The notes beneath the pieces are model-generated. The model saw nothing but the letters and a program-made list of their open reading frames with translations, did no database searches and had not been told where the DNA came from. Below, one piece after another: positions 45,196 to 55,489 of a DNA stretch of 64,000 bases (the stretch's first letter is position 1; each line of letters begins with the position of its first letter). The DNA lies in the NCBI RefSeq assembly GCF_000217915.1, contig NZ_AFOZ01000019.1, forward strand, positions 1-64,000, given 5' to 3'. The stretch comes from Shewanella sp. HN-41. GTDB taxonomy: Bacteria; Pseudomonadota; Gammaproteobacteria; Enterobacterales; Shewanellaceae. The position numbers and the translations under genes are program-made.

Positions 45196-47025
45196 ATGAA
45201 GTTGAGTTTATTGGCGGGAACAATAGCGTTACTGTTGACGGTGCAAGGTTGTTCAAAACCTGAGGTGGCCCTAGCTGAACAAACTAGTTCAGTGAATATC
45301 ACTACCCCACTGGATAATGAGCAGACGGCTGAGCAGCGTTATGTTGCCCTTGTCGATGCCTATTTTAAAGATTATCTAAGACTCGAACCTATTTACGCGA
45401 CTTTTGTTGGTGTTAACGACTATAACGCCCAATTTGGTGGTGATTTGACCGAAGAGTATCTTAAGGCGCGTCACGAGCTGAATACTCGCTACTTAGCTCA
45501 AGTAAAGGCGATTGATGTTGCACAATTGCCCGCTGATTTGCAATTAAGCTATGCACTATTTGTCTACGATCGTGATATGGCGCTTGTGGATGAAACATAC
45601 CCATCACGCTTTATGCCGATTAGCCAGTTCTACAGCACAGTGATTACTATGGTGCAACTTGGCAGCGGTGAAAGTGCACAACCTTTTAATACTGTTCAAG
45701 ATTATCGTAATTGGGAACAAAGGGTCGAGGGGTTCATCAAATGGATCCAACTGGCGCAAAACCGCATGAATGAGGGGATTGAGAGCAAAGTCGTACTACC
45801 AAGAGTGCTAGTGGAACGCATTATTCCGCAGCTCGACGCCATGCTAACAACGGACGCAACCCAAAGTATTTTCTACTCGCCAATACAGCATTTTCCTGAA
45901 AGCTTTTCTGAGCAGGATAAATCCACGTTAAGTGCGGCCTACCAAGTAATGATTAGTGAGCGTCTTGTGCCCGCATTAACTGGGCTTAGGGATTATTTCA
46001 AACAAATCTATTTACCTAAGGCCCGTGCGACTGATGGCTGGTCAGGTTTACCGAATGGAAAAGCTTGGTATCAACACCTCGCAAATTCACATACTACGAC
46101 TGCGATGCCAGTGGATGAAATCCATCAAATTGGTTTAAGCGAAGTGGCACGGATCCTTTCTGAAATGGATAAAGTGCGTGAACAAGTGGGTTTCAAGGGG
46201 GATTTAAAAGCGTTTTTTGCCTCGTTATCTTCCGAGCTACAGTACTTCTATACAGACCGTCAAGGTTTAATCGATGGCTATATGGTGCTTAAAGATAAAA
46301 TTAACCAAGTATTGCCACAGTATTTTAATGTCATGCCTAAGGCCGATTATGTGGTTAAACCCGTAGAAAGCTTTAGGGAGCAATCGGCGGCCGGTGCATC
46401 CTATGAATCTCCTGCGGTCGATGGTAGTCGTCCAGGGGTGTTTTATATCAATACCTATAATTTAAAAGCGCAACCTAAATGGGGCATGACGACGCTATCT
46501 TTGCACGAGGCTGCGCCGGGGCATCATTTCCAAATTGCGATTAAGCAAGAGCTAACAGGTGTGCCTGAGTTCCAGCGCTTCAGTGGTTATACCGCCTTTG
46601 AAGAAGGTTGGGCACTTTATGCGGAATACCTTGGTATCGAGATGGGCTTGTTTAGCGATCCTTATCAGTATTTTGGTAAGCTCTCCGATGAAATGCTGCG
46701 GGCAATGCGCTTAGTTGTGGATACTGGACTGCATGCTAAAGGGTGGAGCCGTGAACAGGCGATTCAATATATGAAGGACAACTCGCCCATGGCCGAATCT
46801 GATATTGTGGCCGAAGTTGAACGTTATATGGCAATCCCAGGTCAAGCCTTGTCTTATAAAGTGGGGCAGTTGAAAATTCTGGCACTGCGTGCCCGCGCCG
46901 AAAAGGCTTTGGGTGATAAGTTTGATTTAAAGGCATTCCACGATCAGATCTTAACCTCAGGCTCATTACCCATGGCCGTTATGGAGCAGAAAATTGACCG
47001 CTGGATAGCGCTGAACCAAGCATAA
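45196..47025 (+). CDS. DUF885 family lipoprotein, probable metallopeptidase-like
   Basis: 609 residues. The signal sequence ends in TVQGC, a lipobox, so the protein is likely membrane-anchored. The family motif HEAAPGHHFQ (near residue 437) and EEGWALYAEYLG further on look like zinc-binding peptidase motifs. AGGAGA precedes the ATG. Natural substrate unknown. Single gene. Confidence 0.87.
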   Translation: MKLSLLAGTIALLLTVQGCSKPEVALAEQTSSVNITTPLDNEQTAEQRYVALVDAYFKDYLRLEPIYATFVGVNDYNAQFGGDLTEEYLKARHELNTRYLAQVKAIDVAQLPADLQLSYALFVYDRDMALVDETYPSRFMPISQFYSTVITMVQLGSGESAQPFNTVQDYRNWEQRVEGFIKWIQLAQNRMNEGIESKVVLPRVLVERIIPQLDAMLTTDATQSIFYSPIQHFPESFSEQDKSTLSAAYQVMISERLVPALTGLRDYFKQIYLPKARATDGWSGLPNGKAWYQHLANSHTTTAMPVDEIHQIGLSEVARILSEMDKVREQVGFKGDLKAFFASLSSELQYFYTDRQGLIDGYMVLKDKINQVLPQYFNVMPKADYVVKPVESFREQSAAGASYESPAVDGSRPGVFYINTYNLKAQPKWGMTTLSLHEAAPGHHFQIAIKQELTGVPEFQRFSGYTAFEEGWALYAEYLGIEMGLFSDPYQYFGKLSDEMLRAMRLVVDTGLHAKGWSREQAIQYMKDNSPMAESDIVAEVERYMAIPGQALSYKVGQLKILALRARAEKALGDKFDLKAFHDQILTSGSLPMAVMEQKIDRWIALNQA

Positions 47026-47195
47026 GCTGCTCACACTACTGTTATTTATGCTGAAAGTGAGTGACGGTCTTTTTAGTTCTTTTTAATTAAACAGAATGTT
47101 TTTATACTGAACATTCGTATCCCGTTTTGAGTCATATGACGGGAACTACGTGATATTTGGGGCAAATGTCTCATGATCTTCAACGGAGTTTTATT

Positions 47196-47474
47196 ATGGT
47201 ACAGGCAACAGCAAGACATTTGTTAGTCAGCAGCGAAGAGCAGTGCCAAGCGCTCAAGCAGCAAATTTTAGACGGTGCGGATTTTGCTCACCTTGCCCGT
47301 TCACATTCTTCTTGTCCATCGGGGGCTCAAGGTGGTGAACTCGGCTCATTTGGCCCAGGTATGATGGTACGTGAGTTTGATGAAGTGGTATTCAGTGCGC
47401 CATTAAATGAAGTCCAAGGTCCAGTGAAAACTCAATTTGGTTATCATTTGCTTGAAGTGACCAGTCGCGGCTAA
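47196..47474 (+). CDS. ppiC: Parvulin-type peptidyl-prolyl isomerase PpiC
   Basis: 92 residues, one complete parvulin domain: ARHLLVSSEEQC, FAHLARSHSSCPSGAQGG, ELGSFGPGMMV, and FGYHLLEVTSRG. No signal peptide, so cytoplasmic. I start at the ATG at 47196 with GGAG upstream; 13 earlier codons are open but not part of the family. Confidence 0.94.
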   Translation: MVQATARHLLVSSEEQCQALKQQILDGADFAHLARSHSSCPSGAQGGELGSFGPGMMVREFDEVVFSAPLNEVQGPVKTQFGYHLLEVTSRG

Positions 47475-47490
47475 TTGTTGAGCTGCAGAT

Positions 47491-47519
47491 AAAACGGCGG
47501 CTTATGCTGCCGTTTTTTT
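47491..47519 (+). terminator. Terminator after ppiC
   Basis: AAACGGCGGC-TTAT-GCTGCCGTTT followed by TTTT. Confidence 0.85.
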
Positions 47520-47543
47520 ATAGGTCCTTACCACGGAGTCGCT

Positions 47544-48080
47544 ATGTTAGAACTCTATACAGATAGATTAAAACTCAGAAGCTTACAAGAGAGTGATTGG
47601 GAGCATTTTTATATGCTGCATAGCGATCCACAAATTAATCAATATGTCCGCATCCCCGAATCAGAAGAGGTGATCCGCGCTAAATTCCAACAGCGTTCAG
47701 ATACTTGGTTTTACGGCTCTGGTGAATGGCTCACCTTAGCCATTGAGACGCTTGATACTGGCATCTTTGTTGGGCTGACGGGGCTTTATTGCCAAAGTAT
47801 GGAGGCGCAACGTGCAGAAGTGGGCTATTTGCTCGCTAAAGAAGTACATGGGAAAGGGTATGCGACTGAAAGTCTGCAGGCTGTGATTGACTGGGCCAGC
47901 TTGAGTTTTAACGTGCATAAATTTGTTGCCCATTGTACCCAAGATAATAATGCTTCGGCACGTGTGCTTGAGAAATGTGGTTTCAAGCTTGAAGGAGTAC
48001 TCAGGCAGGAATTTAAGATAGGTGAGCAATGGTTTGACGATTGCGCCTATGGTTTACTGACCGCTGAAAGGCAAAGATAA
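47544..48080 (+). CDS. GNAT-family acetyltransferase (RimJ/RimL type)
   Basis: 178 residues: the ELYTDRLKLRSLQESDWEHF start, AEVGYLLAKEVHGKGYATESL with the acetyl-CoA-binding loop, and NNASARVLEKCGFKLEGVLRQ. These are the hallmarks of ribosomal-protein-alanine acetyltransferase relatives. The true acceptor is unknown; closest in pattern to RimJ/RimL-like proteins, which also acetylate other targets. Confidence 0.87.
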   Translation: MLELYTDRLKLRSLQESDWEHFYMLHSDPQINQYVRIPESEEVIRAKFQQRSDTWFYGSGEWLTLAIETLDTGIFVGLTGLYCQSMEAQRAEVGYLLAKEVHGKGYATESLQAVIDWASLSFNVHKFVAHCTQDNNASARVLEKCGFKLEGVLRQEFKIGEQWFDDCAYGLLTAERQR

Positions 48081-48149
48081 TTGAAATTTCTGCATCGCAG
48101 AGGACATGCTGCTATAATGCCGCAGGTTTATTTTTAGAGGCGTGTTTAA

Positions 48150-48380
48150 GTGACGCAAATTAATCAGTTAGCTTTGCATTCCGGTGATGATTTCATTGAG
48201 TTGTACAAAGTATTAAAAGTGCAGGGCATGACAAATGCGGGTGGTGAAGCCAAGCATTTTATCGACGAAGGCCTAGTCACAGTCAATGGTGAAGTGGAAA
48301 CGCGTAAGCGTAAAAAGATCGTAGCGGGTGATATCGTCAGTTTTAACGGTGAATCTGTTCAAATCATTGCGGCTGAATAA
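48150..48380 (+). CDS. YbcJ-like S4-domain RNA-binding protein
   Basis: 76 residues starting with GTG at 48150, with AGAGG nine bases upstream. The whole protein is an S4-like fold: FIELYKVLKVQGMTNAGGEAK, FIDEGLVTVNGEVETRKRKKI and VSFNGESVQI. Such proteins bind structured RNA; cellular role unclear. It sits 22 bases before rraB and may share its transcript. Confidence 0.86.
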   Translation: MTQINQLALHSGDDFIELYKVLKVQGMTNAGGEAKHFIDEGLVTVNGEVETRKRKKIVAGDIVSFNGESVQIIAAE

Positions 48381-48402
48381 GCCTGATCCAGTGGAGAAAG
48401 AT

Positions 48403-48798
48403 ATGCAATTTCCTGATGATGATAATGGCAAGATGCTGGCTGCAATGGCAGAAGCTGGCATTGACTTAACCAAAGCTTTAGATGTTGATTTCTTTTTAGT
48501 TTTTGATGACCAACGTGATGCTGAATCCGCATTAGAAGAACTGGCGAATTCTGATTTAGACGGTGAACTTGAGCTTAATCTGAACGATGAACTGGGTAAG
48601 TGGGAAATTATTGCATGCATCAATATGGTGCCTGACTACGATGATTTAGTTGAGCAGGAGACTATGCTCAACGAATTTGCCGCAGAGTTTGGGGGCATGA
48701 CCGATGGTTGGGGGGTAATGCAACACCAAGAAGGCGATGATGAGTTTATGGACGATGATGATCATGGGCATGTCCATGATGAGCATTGCCAGCACTGA
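48403..48798 (+). CDS. rraB: Regulator of ribonuclease activity B (RraB)
   Basis: RraB binds RNase E and changes which RNAs it cuts. 131 residues from the ATG at 48403 (GGAGA upstream); a longer frame begins inside the ybcJ-like gene and is discarded. The domain shows FPDDDNGKMLAAMAEAG, VDFFLVFDDQRDAE and WGVMQHQ. The C-terminal tail is rich in Asp and His (DDDDHGHVHDEHCQH), which could bind metal. Confidence 0.93.
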   Translation: MQFPDDDNGKMLAAMAEAGIDLTKALDVDFFLVFDDQRDAESALEELANSDLDGELELNLNDELGKWEIIACINMVPDYDDLVEQETMLNEFAAEFGGMTDGWGVMQHQEGDDEFMDDDDHGHVHDEHCQH

Positions 48799-48823
48799 GC
48801 CAATGGGTCTACCCTTAAGTAAT

Positions 48824-48848
48824 AAAAACCACCGTTAGGTGGTTTTTT
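48824..48848 (+). terminator. Terminator after rraB
   Basis: AAAACCACC-GTTA-GGTGGTTTTTT. Confidence 0.85.
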
Positions 48849-48956
48849 ATTGCGGTCTAATCAGCCTTTTATGCCATGGCTGTTGGGTTTAGGGTATGGG
48901 TATAAGCTCTTTGTATTTTGACAACACTTTTTACGGTAGTCGTTAATGGCAATGGG

Positions 48957-49844
48957 TCAATGACGATAGGGCGCAAAGATCTCCAACAACCAGTCAATAA
49001 AGGCTTGTACTTTGAGTGGCATACTCGGGGATTTTGGGGTGAGCAAATAATAGGCATACGGGCTGATAAAGTCAGCATCGAAGGGGATCACTAAACTGCC
49101 GTTTGCGAGTTGCTCTTCAATAAAAAAACGTGGGATGAGTGCCGCACCCATCCCACTGGCCGCGGCTTGACTCAGCATATAAAAATGTTCAACACCAAAG
49201 GTTTGTGCTTGGGTGAGCTTAAGCCCGACTTTTTCTGCCCAATACTCCCACAACTCAGGTCTGGTGGTGTGCTTAAGTAGAGTGACGCTATTAATATCTT
49301 CAATACACTGAAGCCTAGGTGCCAGAGAGGGGGCACAGACAAGGCATAAATCCTCATCCATCAGTTTGATATAGTTGACCCCTTTGGGAATGACAGTGCT
49401 GCTACGAATGGCGATATCGTAACGGCCTTGGCTAAAATCCACGGCAAAATCCCCAATGGAGAGATCCACATACAAGTATGGGTGGCGGGATTTAAACTGC
49501 TCCATTCTTGGGATTAACCAGTTGATGGTTAAGCTTGGTAGCACGTTGATGGCTAAGGTTTGCGGCTTAGAAGGCTGACGACGTAAGTCACTCGTGGCAC
49601 TGGAAAGGGTTTGCAGCGCAGCTTGAACATGGGGTAAATAGCGCTTAGCTTCATCGGTTAAACCGACTTTTTTATGTAAACGCACAAAGAGCGCAAAACC
49701 TAAATAATCCTCTAATACTCTGATCTGTTTGCTGATCGCGCCATGGGTGACATGCAACTCCTTGCTGGCGAGTGTCATACTTTGCAATCTCGCGGCTGCC
49801 TCGAAGGCTCGAAGGGTATTGAGTGGTGGTAAATCGGGAAACAT
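48957..49844 (-). CDS. LysR-family transcriptional regulator (GcvA-like)
   Basis: About 295 residues from the ATG at 49844 (an in-frame TTG at 49856 is possible). The N-terminal helix-turn-helix (LNTLRAFEAAARLQSMTLAS ... THGAISKQIRVLE) is of the GcvA subgroup, followed by a ligand-binding domain with YDIAIR and a C-terminal segment. It diverges from the TSUP permease gene at 49997, a typical layout for a regulator and its target. Confidence 0.9.
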   Translation of the reverse strand: MFPDLPPLNTLRAFEAAARLQSMTLASKELHVTHGAISKQIRVLEDYLGFALFVRLHKKVGLTDEAKRYLPHVQAALQTLSSATSDLRRQPSKPQTLAINVLPSLTINWLIPRMEQFKSRHPYLYVDLSIGDFAVDFSQGRYDIAIRSSTVIPKGVNYIKLMDEDLCLVCAPSLAPRLQCIEDINSVTLLKHTTRPELWEYWAEKVGLKLTQAQTFGVEHFYMLSQAAASGMGAALIPRFFIEEQLANGSLVIPFDADFISPYAYYLLTPKSPSMPLKVQAFIDWLLEIFAPYRH

Positions 49845-49996
49845 AGCGATATCCAAGCTACTGATTTAGGCCAAAAATGATGGTTTAGTGTGAATTTATC
49901 TCACGCTATGGGGACAATAACTCCTTTGCGTTTATAAGGCAAACACAGTCTAATGCACTGCAATGGCTCCCATTTACCTAAAAAGAATCATAAATC

Positions 49997-50770
49997 ATGC
50001 TCGAGTTTGACCTCACTCTACAAATTGCTGCGTTACTTTTTGCCGTCGCTATGGTGGCGGGATTTATCGACTCCATCGCCGGTGGTGGTGGCTTACTAAC
50101 GATACCTGCCTTAATGTGGGCGGGTTTACCGCCGGCGGTAGCCTTAGGAACAAATAAACTCCAAGCCTGTGGCGGCAGTTTTTTTGCGAGCCTGTATTTT
50201 GTGCGTAAAGGACTCGTTGATCTTAAGTCTGTGAAATTGTCGCTCTTTTGCGCGTTTATCGGCGCAGCATTGGGCACTATTCTCGTTCAGTTGGTTGATA
50301 CTAAAGTGCTGGAGTTGATGTTGCCCTTTTTGATTTTAGCCATTGGTTGTTATTTCTTATTTTCGAAAAAGATTTCTGAAGACGATAAACATCAAGTGCT
50401 GACACCGACTGCGTTTGCGTTCACCGCGGCTTTAGGCGTGGGCTTGTACGATGGTTTTTTTGGCCCCGGTACGGGCAGCTTTTTTGCGCTGGCCTTTGTA
50501 TCCCTCGCGGGCTTTGGTCTCGCAAAAGCCACGGCTCACGCCAAACTACTTAATTTCTCAACCAATATTGCCTCATTGATTTTCTTCGCCTTGGGCGGCA
50601 AAGTGATTTGGTTATTGGGATTGGTGATGTTAGCTGGGCAAGCGATTGGCGCAACCTTAGGCTCACGTCTGGTTGTCACTAAAGGCACTAAGATTATCAA
50701 GCCGTTAGTCGTGACTATGTCCCTTGCCATGAGTTTTAAACTGTTGGTGAATCAATACCAGCTATTTTGA
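49997..50770 (+). CDS. TSUP family membrane permease (YfcA-like)
   Basis: 257 residues, about eight membrane segments. The first half has GFIDSIAGGGGLLTIPALMWAGL (in part) and ALGTNKLQACGGSF; the second half has GLYDGFFGPGTGSFFALAF. This is closer to E. coli YfcA than the other TSUP protein in the window. Substrate unknown, probably a sulfur-containing or organic anion. Likely regulated by the divergent LysR protein. Confidence 0.88.
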   Translation: MLEFDLTLQIAALLFAVAMVAGFIDSIAGGGGLLTIPALMWAGLPPAVALGTNKLQACGGSFFASLYFVRKGLVDLKSVKLSLFCAFIGAALGTILVQLVDTKVLELMLPFLILAIGCYFLFSKKISEDDKHQVLTPTAFAFTAALGVGLYDGFFGPGTGSFFALAFVSLAGFGLAKATAHAKLLNFSTNIASLIFFALGGKVIWLLGLVMLAGQAIGATLGSRLVVTKGTKIIKPLVVTMSLAMSFKLLVNQYQLF

Positions 50771-50786
50771 TCGGTCGAGTCAATTT

Positions 50787-50821
50787 GGGGGATTCCCATC
50801 ATACTTGGATGGAAATCCCCC
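50787..50821 (+). terminator. Stem-loop after the TSUP gene
   Basis: GGGGGATT and CCATC pair with GATGG and AATCCCCC across a short loop. The stem is strong but the following CAGCGTGTTT is a poor T-run, so it may be an RNA-stabilising hairpin rather than a terminator. Confidence 0.5.
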
Positions 50822-51034
50822 AGCGTGTTTCTAATTCATTCACTCCTCTCGCTTTGGCTATACACTGTAAGGTTTTTTGCATAGTATAACCTGTCATTTC
50901 TAATGCACTTTTTGAGTTTATTTCCATTGTTTTTCTTGTATTACTCAGTGTGTTACATCATCTGCATTTGCTCCAACTACAGCAAATATGAATATCAGCC
51001 CTCGGTTCGGCTGCAATAGGGTTTAAGAGCGATT

Positions 51035-52180
51035 ATGAAATTTATCCACACCTCGGACTGGCACATAGGTCGTCAGTTACACAATCAGCCATTATTGGAT
51101 GATCAGGCCTTTGTGCTCGACCAAATTGTGGCTTTGGCAACGGAACATAGCGTCGATGCCGTGATTGTGGCGGGGGATATTTATGATAGGTCGATCCCCC
51201 CTGCCAATGCCGTGGCACTATTAGATGATGTGCTCAATCGGCTAGTTCAGGATCTGGGTGTGCAAGTGATTATGATTGCTGGTAACCATGATGGCCACGA
51301 GCGTTTAGGGTTCGCGGCAAAACAAATGTCGGCAAGTGGCTTACATATTGTTGGGCCGCTTAGCGCAGCGCTTTTACCTATTCGGCTAGAAAGTCCAACG
51401 GGTGCCACCTATTTTTATCCTTTACCCTACGTTGAACCTGCCACAGTGCGGCAGGTCTTTGACTGTGAGGCGGCAAGCCATGAGGCCGCAATGGCGGTAT
51501 TACTTGAGCAAGTGCGTCAGCACGATAGTCAAGGCTTACCGAAAGTAGTGATCAGCCATTGTTTTTTGGATGGTGGCAGTGAGTCGGAATCAGAGCGACC
51601 ATTGAGTATTGGTGGCGCCGACAAAATATCGCCAGCGCTATTCACTGAGTTTGATTATGTTGCCCTTGGGCATTTGCACGGGCCGCAATACAAGGGCGCC
51701 GAGCATGTGCGCTACTCAGGATCGATTTTGAAGTATTCCTTTAGTGAACAAGATCAACACAAGTCGGTGACCTTAGTCGAACTAGGCGCTCAAACGCCGA
51801 TTGATATCCGTTTATTACCGTTAACCTCAATGCGTGATGTGCGCATCTTAGAAGGGGAGTTAGACACCTTACTCGCCCAAGGAAAAACGGATGCCAAGCG
51901 TGAGGATTACCTTATGGTCAGGCTCCTCGATAAGCACGCTATTTTGGATGCTATGGGTAAACTCAGGGCCGTTTATCCCAATGTACTGCATTTAGAGCGC
52001 ACAGGGCTGATGGCGGGGCAACAGCAAGTCGCCTTGAGTCGGGATCATATCAAGAAAGGCGAGATGGACATGTTTTGTGACTTTTTCTCCCAGGTGTCTG
52101 GCGAGTCATTAACGCCAGCTCAGCAAGCCGTGATGGATGATCTTTTGACTAAGCTACACAATGAGGAGCGCCAGGCATGA
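51035..52180 (+). CDS. sbcD: Exonuclease subunit SbcD
   Basis: Mre11-like nuclease that opens DNA hairpins and blocked ends with SbcC. 381 residues with the phosphoesterase motifs TSDWHIGRQL, GDIYDRSIPP, GNHDGHERLG and ALGHLHGPQ. Its last codons overlap the sbcC start by four bases, so the two subunits are translated together. Confidence 0.95.
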   Translation: MKFIHTSDWHIGRQLHNQPLLDDQAFVLDQIVALATEHSVDAVIVAGDIYDRSIPPANAVALLDDVLNRLVQDLGVQVIMIAGNHDGHERLGFAAKQMSASGLHIVGPLSAALLPIRLESPTGATYFYPLPYVEPATVRQVFDCEAASHEAAMAVLLEQVRQHDSQGLPKVVISHCFLDGGSESESERPLSIGGADKISPALFTEFDYVALGHLHGPQYKGAEHVRYSGSILKYSFSEQDQHKSVTLVELGAQTPIDIRLLPLTSMRDVRILEGELDTLLAQGKTDAKREDYLMVRLLDKHAILDAMGKLRAVYPNVLHLERTGLMAGQQQVALSRDHIKKGEMDMFCDFFSQVSGESLTPAQQAVMDDLLTKLHNEERQA

Positions 52181-55100
52181 GACCACTTAGCCTTTCAATG
52201 TCAGCTTTTGGTCCTTTCGCCACGACTCAGACGATTGATTTCACTGCATTAGGTAATAATCCGTTATTTCTCATCAATGGCCCAACGGGCGCGGGTAAGA
52301 CGACCTTGCTCGATGGCATTTGTTTTGCGCTCTATGGCAAAACTACGGGCAACGAGCGTGAAGGCAGTCAGATGCGTTGCGATATGGCCGACAATAGCCT
52401 ACTTACAGAAGTCACTTTCAGTTTTCAATTGGGCAATGACAGTTATCGTATTCGCCGTGTGCCGGAACAGGATAGAGTTAAGAAAAACGGTGATGGCTCG
52501 ACGGTGCAAAAGAGCGAAGCACAGCTCTATAAAATTGACGCCGATGGCAATGAAAGCTTACTGGTCGCCAGTAAAGTGTCCGAGGCCACCGCTGAGATTG
52601 AAGCCTTAACCGGGCTCGATGTGGAGCAGTTTCGCCAAGTGATGGTATTGCCTCAGGGTAAGTTTCGCGAATTGTTAATGGCGGACTCTAAGGCGCGCGA
52701 ACTGATATTTAGTCAGTTATTTCAAACGCATATTTACCGACGGATTGAAGATACCTTAAAAAATAAGGCTGCAGATATTAGCGCCTTAGTGAAAGATCAA
52801 CGCAGTCGCCGCGATGGTATTTTACAAAGTGCGGGCCTAGCATCCGATGATGAGCTTAGCAGTGAACTCGCCAAACTTACGCCTGAACTTGCGCTCGCCC
52901 AAAGTGTCAAGGAGCAGGCATCACAGCAGCAACAATTAGTGGTTAAAGCCAGCGATGCCGCCCAGCATCTACTCGCTGAATTTGCGCAGTTTGATACCTT
53001 AACTCAAACGACTGCAGCGCTCGAGGCGCAGCAAGAAAGCATCGCCGCGCAAACCCATAAGCTGAATTTAGCCAAGCAAGCACAGCGCTTAGCTCCTATG
53101 GTTGACGTGTTCTTCGCCCGAGAGCAAGAAGCAAAGGCCGCCAATCTCGCCTTTAGCAATGCGCAAACGGCACTGACTCAGGCCAAGCAAGCCTTTGATA
53201 ATGCCGAGCTCAAAGCGCAAGACTTGCCCGTATTGGAAGCGTCGTTACTCGAGCAGGAACAAGCCAAACAGCAACTGAATGCGCTGGGGCCGCAGCTTAG
53301 GGAACTGGATAGACTCAACAAGACCCTCGAGCAAGAGCAAGCGCAGTTAGTTAAAGCTAAAACACAGCTTCAGATCAGTAAAAATGAGTTAACCGCCGCA
53401 ACCCAAAAACGCCGTGAACTGGAATCGGCTTTGCCACAACTGCAGGCCAACAGCGACACTCGCCTCTCATTGCAACAGGCGCACCAGCAGCAACAGCAGT
53501 TATTGTCGACTTATCAGCAATGGCAACAAGTGGCTGCAAGGGTATCATCGACAGCGGCAAAACTTGCTGAGGCGAAAGCGCAAGGGCAACAACTCAATGC
53601 CCGACATCAGCAAGTACAGGTTGCGCATAAAGCCCTATTAATGACTTGGCACCAAGGACAGGCAGCCATTTTAGCGCGGCAATTACAGCAAGATGAACCT
53701 TGCCCCGTCTGTGGCAGCCAAACCCATCCTCAGCCAGCACAGAGCCAAGAGTCGCTTCCAAGTGATGAAGCGCTACAAATAGCCCAAGACGCTGAAACAA
53801 CGGCCCAAGAAATCCTGAGCAAAGCCAGAGCGGAGTACCGTGGATTACAGACACAGTTAGAGACCCTGCAGCAGCAAGTGAAGGAGCTCGCTGCTCAACT
53901 AGGTACTGCGGTTGATATTTCTCTAGATGAACATGCATCTACCTTGTCGCAATATGCTTTCTCACTCACGCAAGCCGAGCAAGCACATCAACATTTGCAA
54001 CAGTTACAGCAAGAGATTGTATTGTTGCACGCACAGGAAACGCATCTGCAACAAAAACTAGAGCAAGGGCAAACACACGACAGTGCGTTGCAATCTAGAG
54101 TGGATTTATTGCAGGGGCAGTTAGCGCAAATGCAGCAAAGTGTCCCCTCTACGCTTACAACGCTTGAGGCATTAACTGCAGCGATAGCGCAAAATCAGCA
54201 AACTATTAGCCAAATAAAACAACAGATTGCTGACGTGAGGGCACTTCAGCAACAAACTGGACAAACCTTTGTAGCAGCTAAAGCGGCGCTCAATGGCGCC
54301 GAAAATGCCGCTGAGGCGGCATTAGCCCAGCAAACGCGAGCGTTGCAGCAACTTAACCAGCAGTTAGTCGCAGCGGGGTTTGCTGATCAACAGGCCTTAT
54401 TTGAGGCCATGTTGGATGAAGAGCGACTGCATGCATTAGCCCGCGAGATTGAGGCTTATCAACAGCACAGAGCTTTGACTATGGCCCAGTGCGAGCAGTT
54501 AGCGCTCAAGCTTAAAGATAAAGTGCCACCCGATAGCATTAAGCTCGCTGCCGAGCTTGAGTCTGCGCAGCAGGCATTACAAGCGGCAGAGCAGATATGG
54601 CAACACCTTCATACTCGCACAGTATTGCTGATGCAAACCCAAACCCAGCTGAGTATTGCAGATACGAAAGCTAAGGCTTTAGAGGATGAATATGCGGTTA
54701 TCGGCACGCTTGCCGATGTGGCGAATGGGAAAACAGGCAATAAGATCAGTCTGCAGCGTTTTGTGTTAAGCGTACTGCTCGACGATGTGTTACTCGAAGC
54801 GAGCCATAGGCTACATCTGATGAGCAAGGGGCGATATCGCTTACTGCGTAAGGAAGATAGGGCAAAGGGCAACAAGGCGTCTGGGCTCGAGTTAGAAGTG
54901 GAAGATGCCTATACCTCTAAAGTGCGTCCAGTAGCAACCCTAAGCGGCGGCGAAAGTTTTATGGCGGCCTTGTCCATGGCGCTAGGGTTATCCGATGTAG
55001 TACAAGCCTATGCTGGGGGGATTAAACTCGACACCCTGTTTATTGATGAAGGTTTTGGTAGTCTTGATCAAGACTCATTAGAGCTGGCTATTCGTACTTT

Positions 55101-55233
55101 GATGGATCTGCAATCCTCTGGTCGTATGATAGGGCTGATCTCTCACGTTTCAGAGATGAAAGAGCAGATAAATACCCGTATTGATATCTTAAAAACCTCC
55201 CATGGGAGTGAAATTGCTATCGTTTTGCCTTAG
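52177..55233 (+). CDS. sbcC: Exonuclease subunit SbcC
   Basis: Rad50-like ATPase partner of SbcD, 1018 residues. The N-terminal ATPase half carries GPTGAGKTTLLDGI and the Q-loop region. Long Gln/Ala-rich coiled coils flank the zinc hook CPVCG at 509-513. The C-terminal half has TLSGGESFMAALSMALGLSD (partly) and Walker B DTLFIDEGFGSLD. Normal length and complete. Confidence 0.95.
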   Translation: MRPLSLSMSAFGPFATTQTIDFTALGNNPLFLINGPTGAGKTTLLDGICFALYGKTTGNEREGSQMRCDMADNSLLTEVTFSFQLGNDSYRIRRVPEQDRVKKNGDGSTVQKSEAQLYKIDADGNESLLVASKVSEATAEIEALTGLDVEQFRQVMVLPQGKFRELLMADSKARELIFSQLFQTHIYRRIEDTLKNKAADISALVKDQRSRRDGILQSAGLASDDELSSELAKLTPELALAQSVKEQASQQQQLVVKASDAAQHLLAEFAQFDTLTQTTAALEAQQESIAAQTHKLNLAKQAQRLAPMVDVFFAREQEAKAANLAFSNAQTALTQAKQAFDNAELKAQDLPVLEASLLEQEQAKQQLNALGPQLRELDRLNKTLEQEQAQLVKAKTQLQISKNELTAATQKRRELESALPQLQANSDTRLSLQQAHQQQQQLLSTYQQWQQVAARVSSTAAKLAEAKAQGQQLNARHQQVQVAHKALLMTWHQGQAAILARQLQQDEPCPVCGSQTHPQPAQSQESLPSDEALQIAQDAETTAQEILSKARAEYRGLQTQLETLQQQVKELAAQLGTAVDISLDEHASTLSQYAFSLTQAEQAHQHLQQLQQEIVLLHAQETHLQQKLEQGQTHDSALQSRVDLLQGQLAQMQQSVPSTLTTLEALTAAIAQNQQTISQIKQQIADVRALQQQTGQTFVAAKAALNGAENAAEAALAQQTRALQQLNQQLVAAGFADQQALFEAMLDEERLHALAREIEAYQQHRALTMAQCEQLALKLKDKVPPDSIKLAAELESAQQALQAAEQIWQHLHTRTVLLMQTQTQLSIADTKAKALEDEYAVIGTLADVANGKTGNKISLQRFVLSVLLDDVLLEASHRLHLMSKGRYRLLRKEDRAKGNKASGLELEVEDAYTSKVRPVATLSGGESFMAALSMALGLSDVVQAYAGGIKLDTLFIDEGFGSLDQDSLELAIRTLMDLQSSGRMIGLISHVSEMKEQINTRIDILKTSHGSEIAIVLP

Positions 55234-55489
55234 TCACGGCTTATAGAGGTAAAAAATTTATAACAACATGTTTTTCAATATAAATTTAAGTTCACTTCGG
55301 TATTTTAGTATAGGGATATAAGGCATGTAACAGGTTTAAAGTGCAAGCTAGCGCATATTTTTCGTAAATAGTGCAGCAAAAGTGCAAAATAGCGTTTGTC
55401 ATAATCGATTTTTTGGGATAAGTTGACAAAATTAGGGCTTCCCCAAAAGGGACTGATTCAAAAATATAACGCAATAACGATAACAAAAG

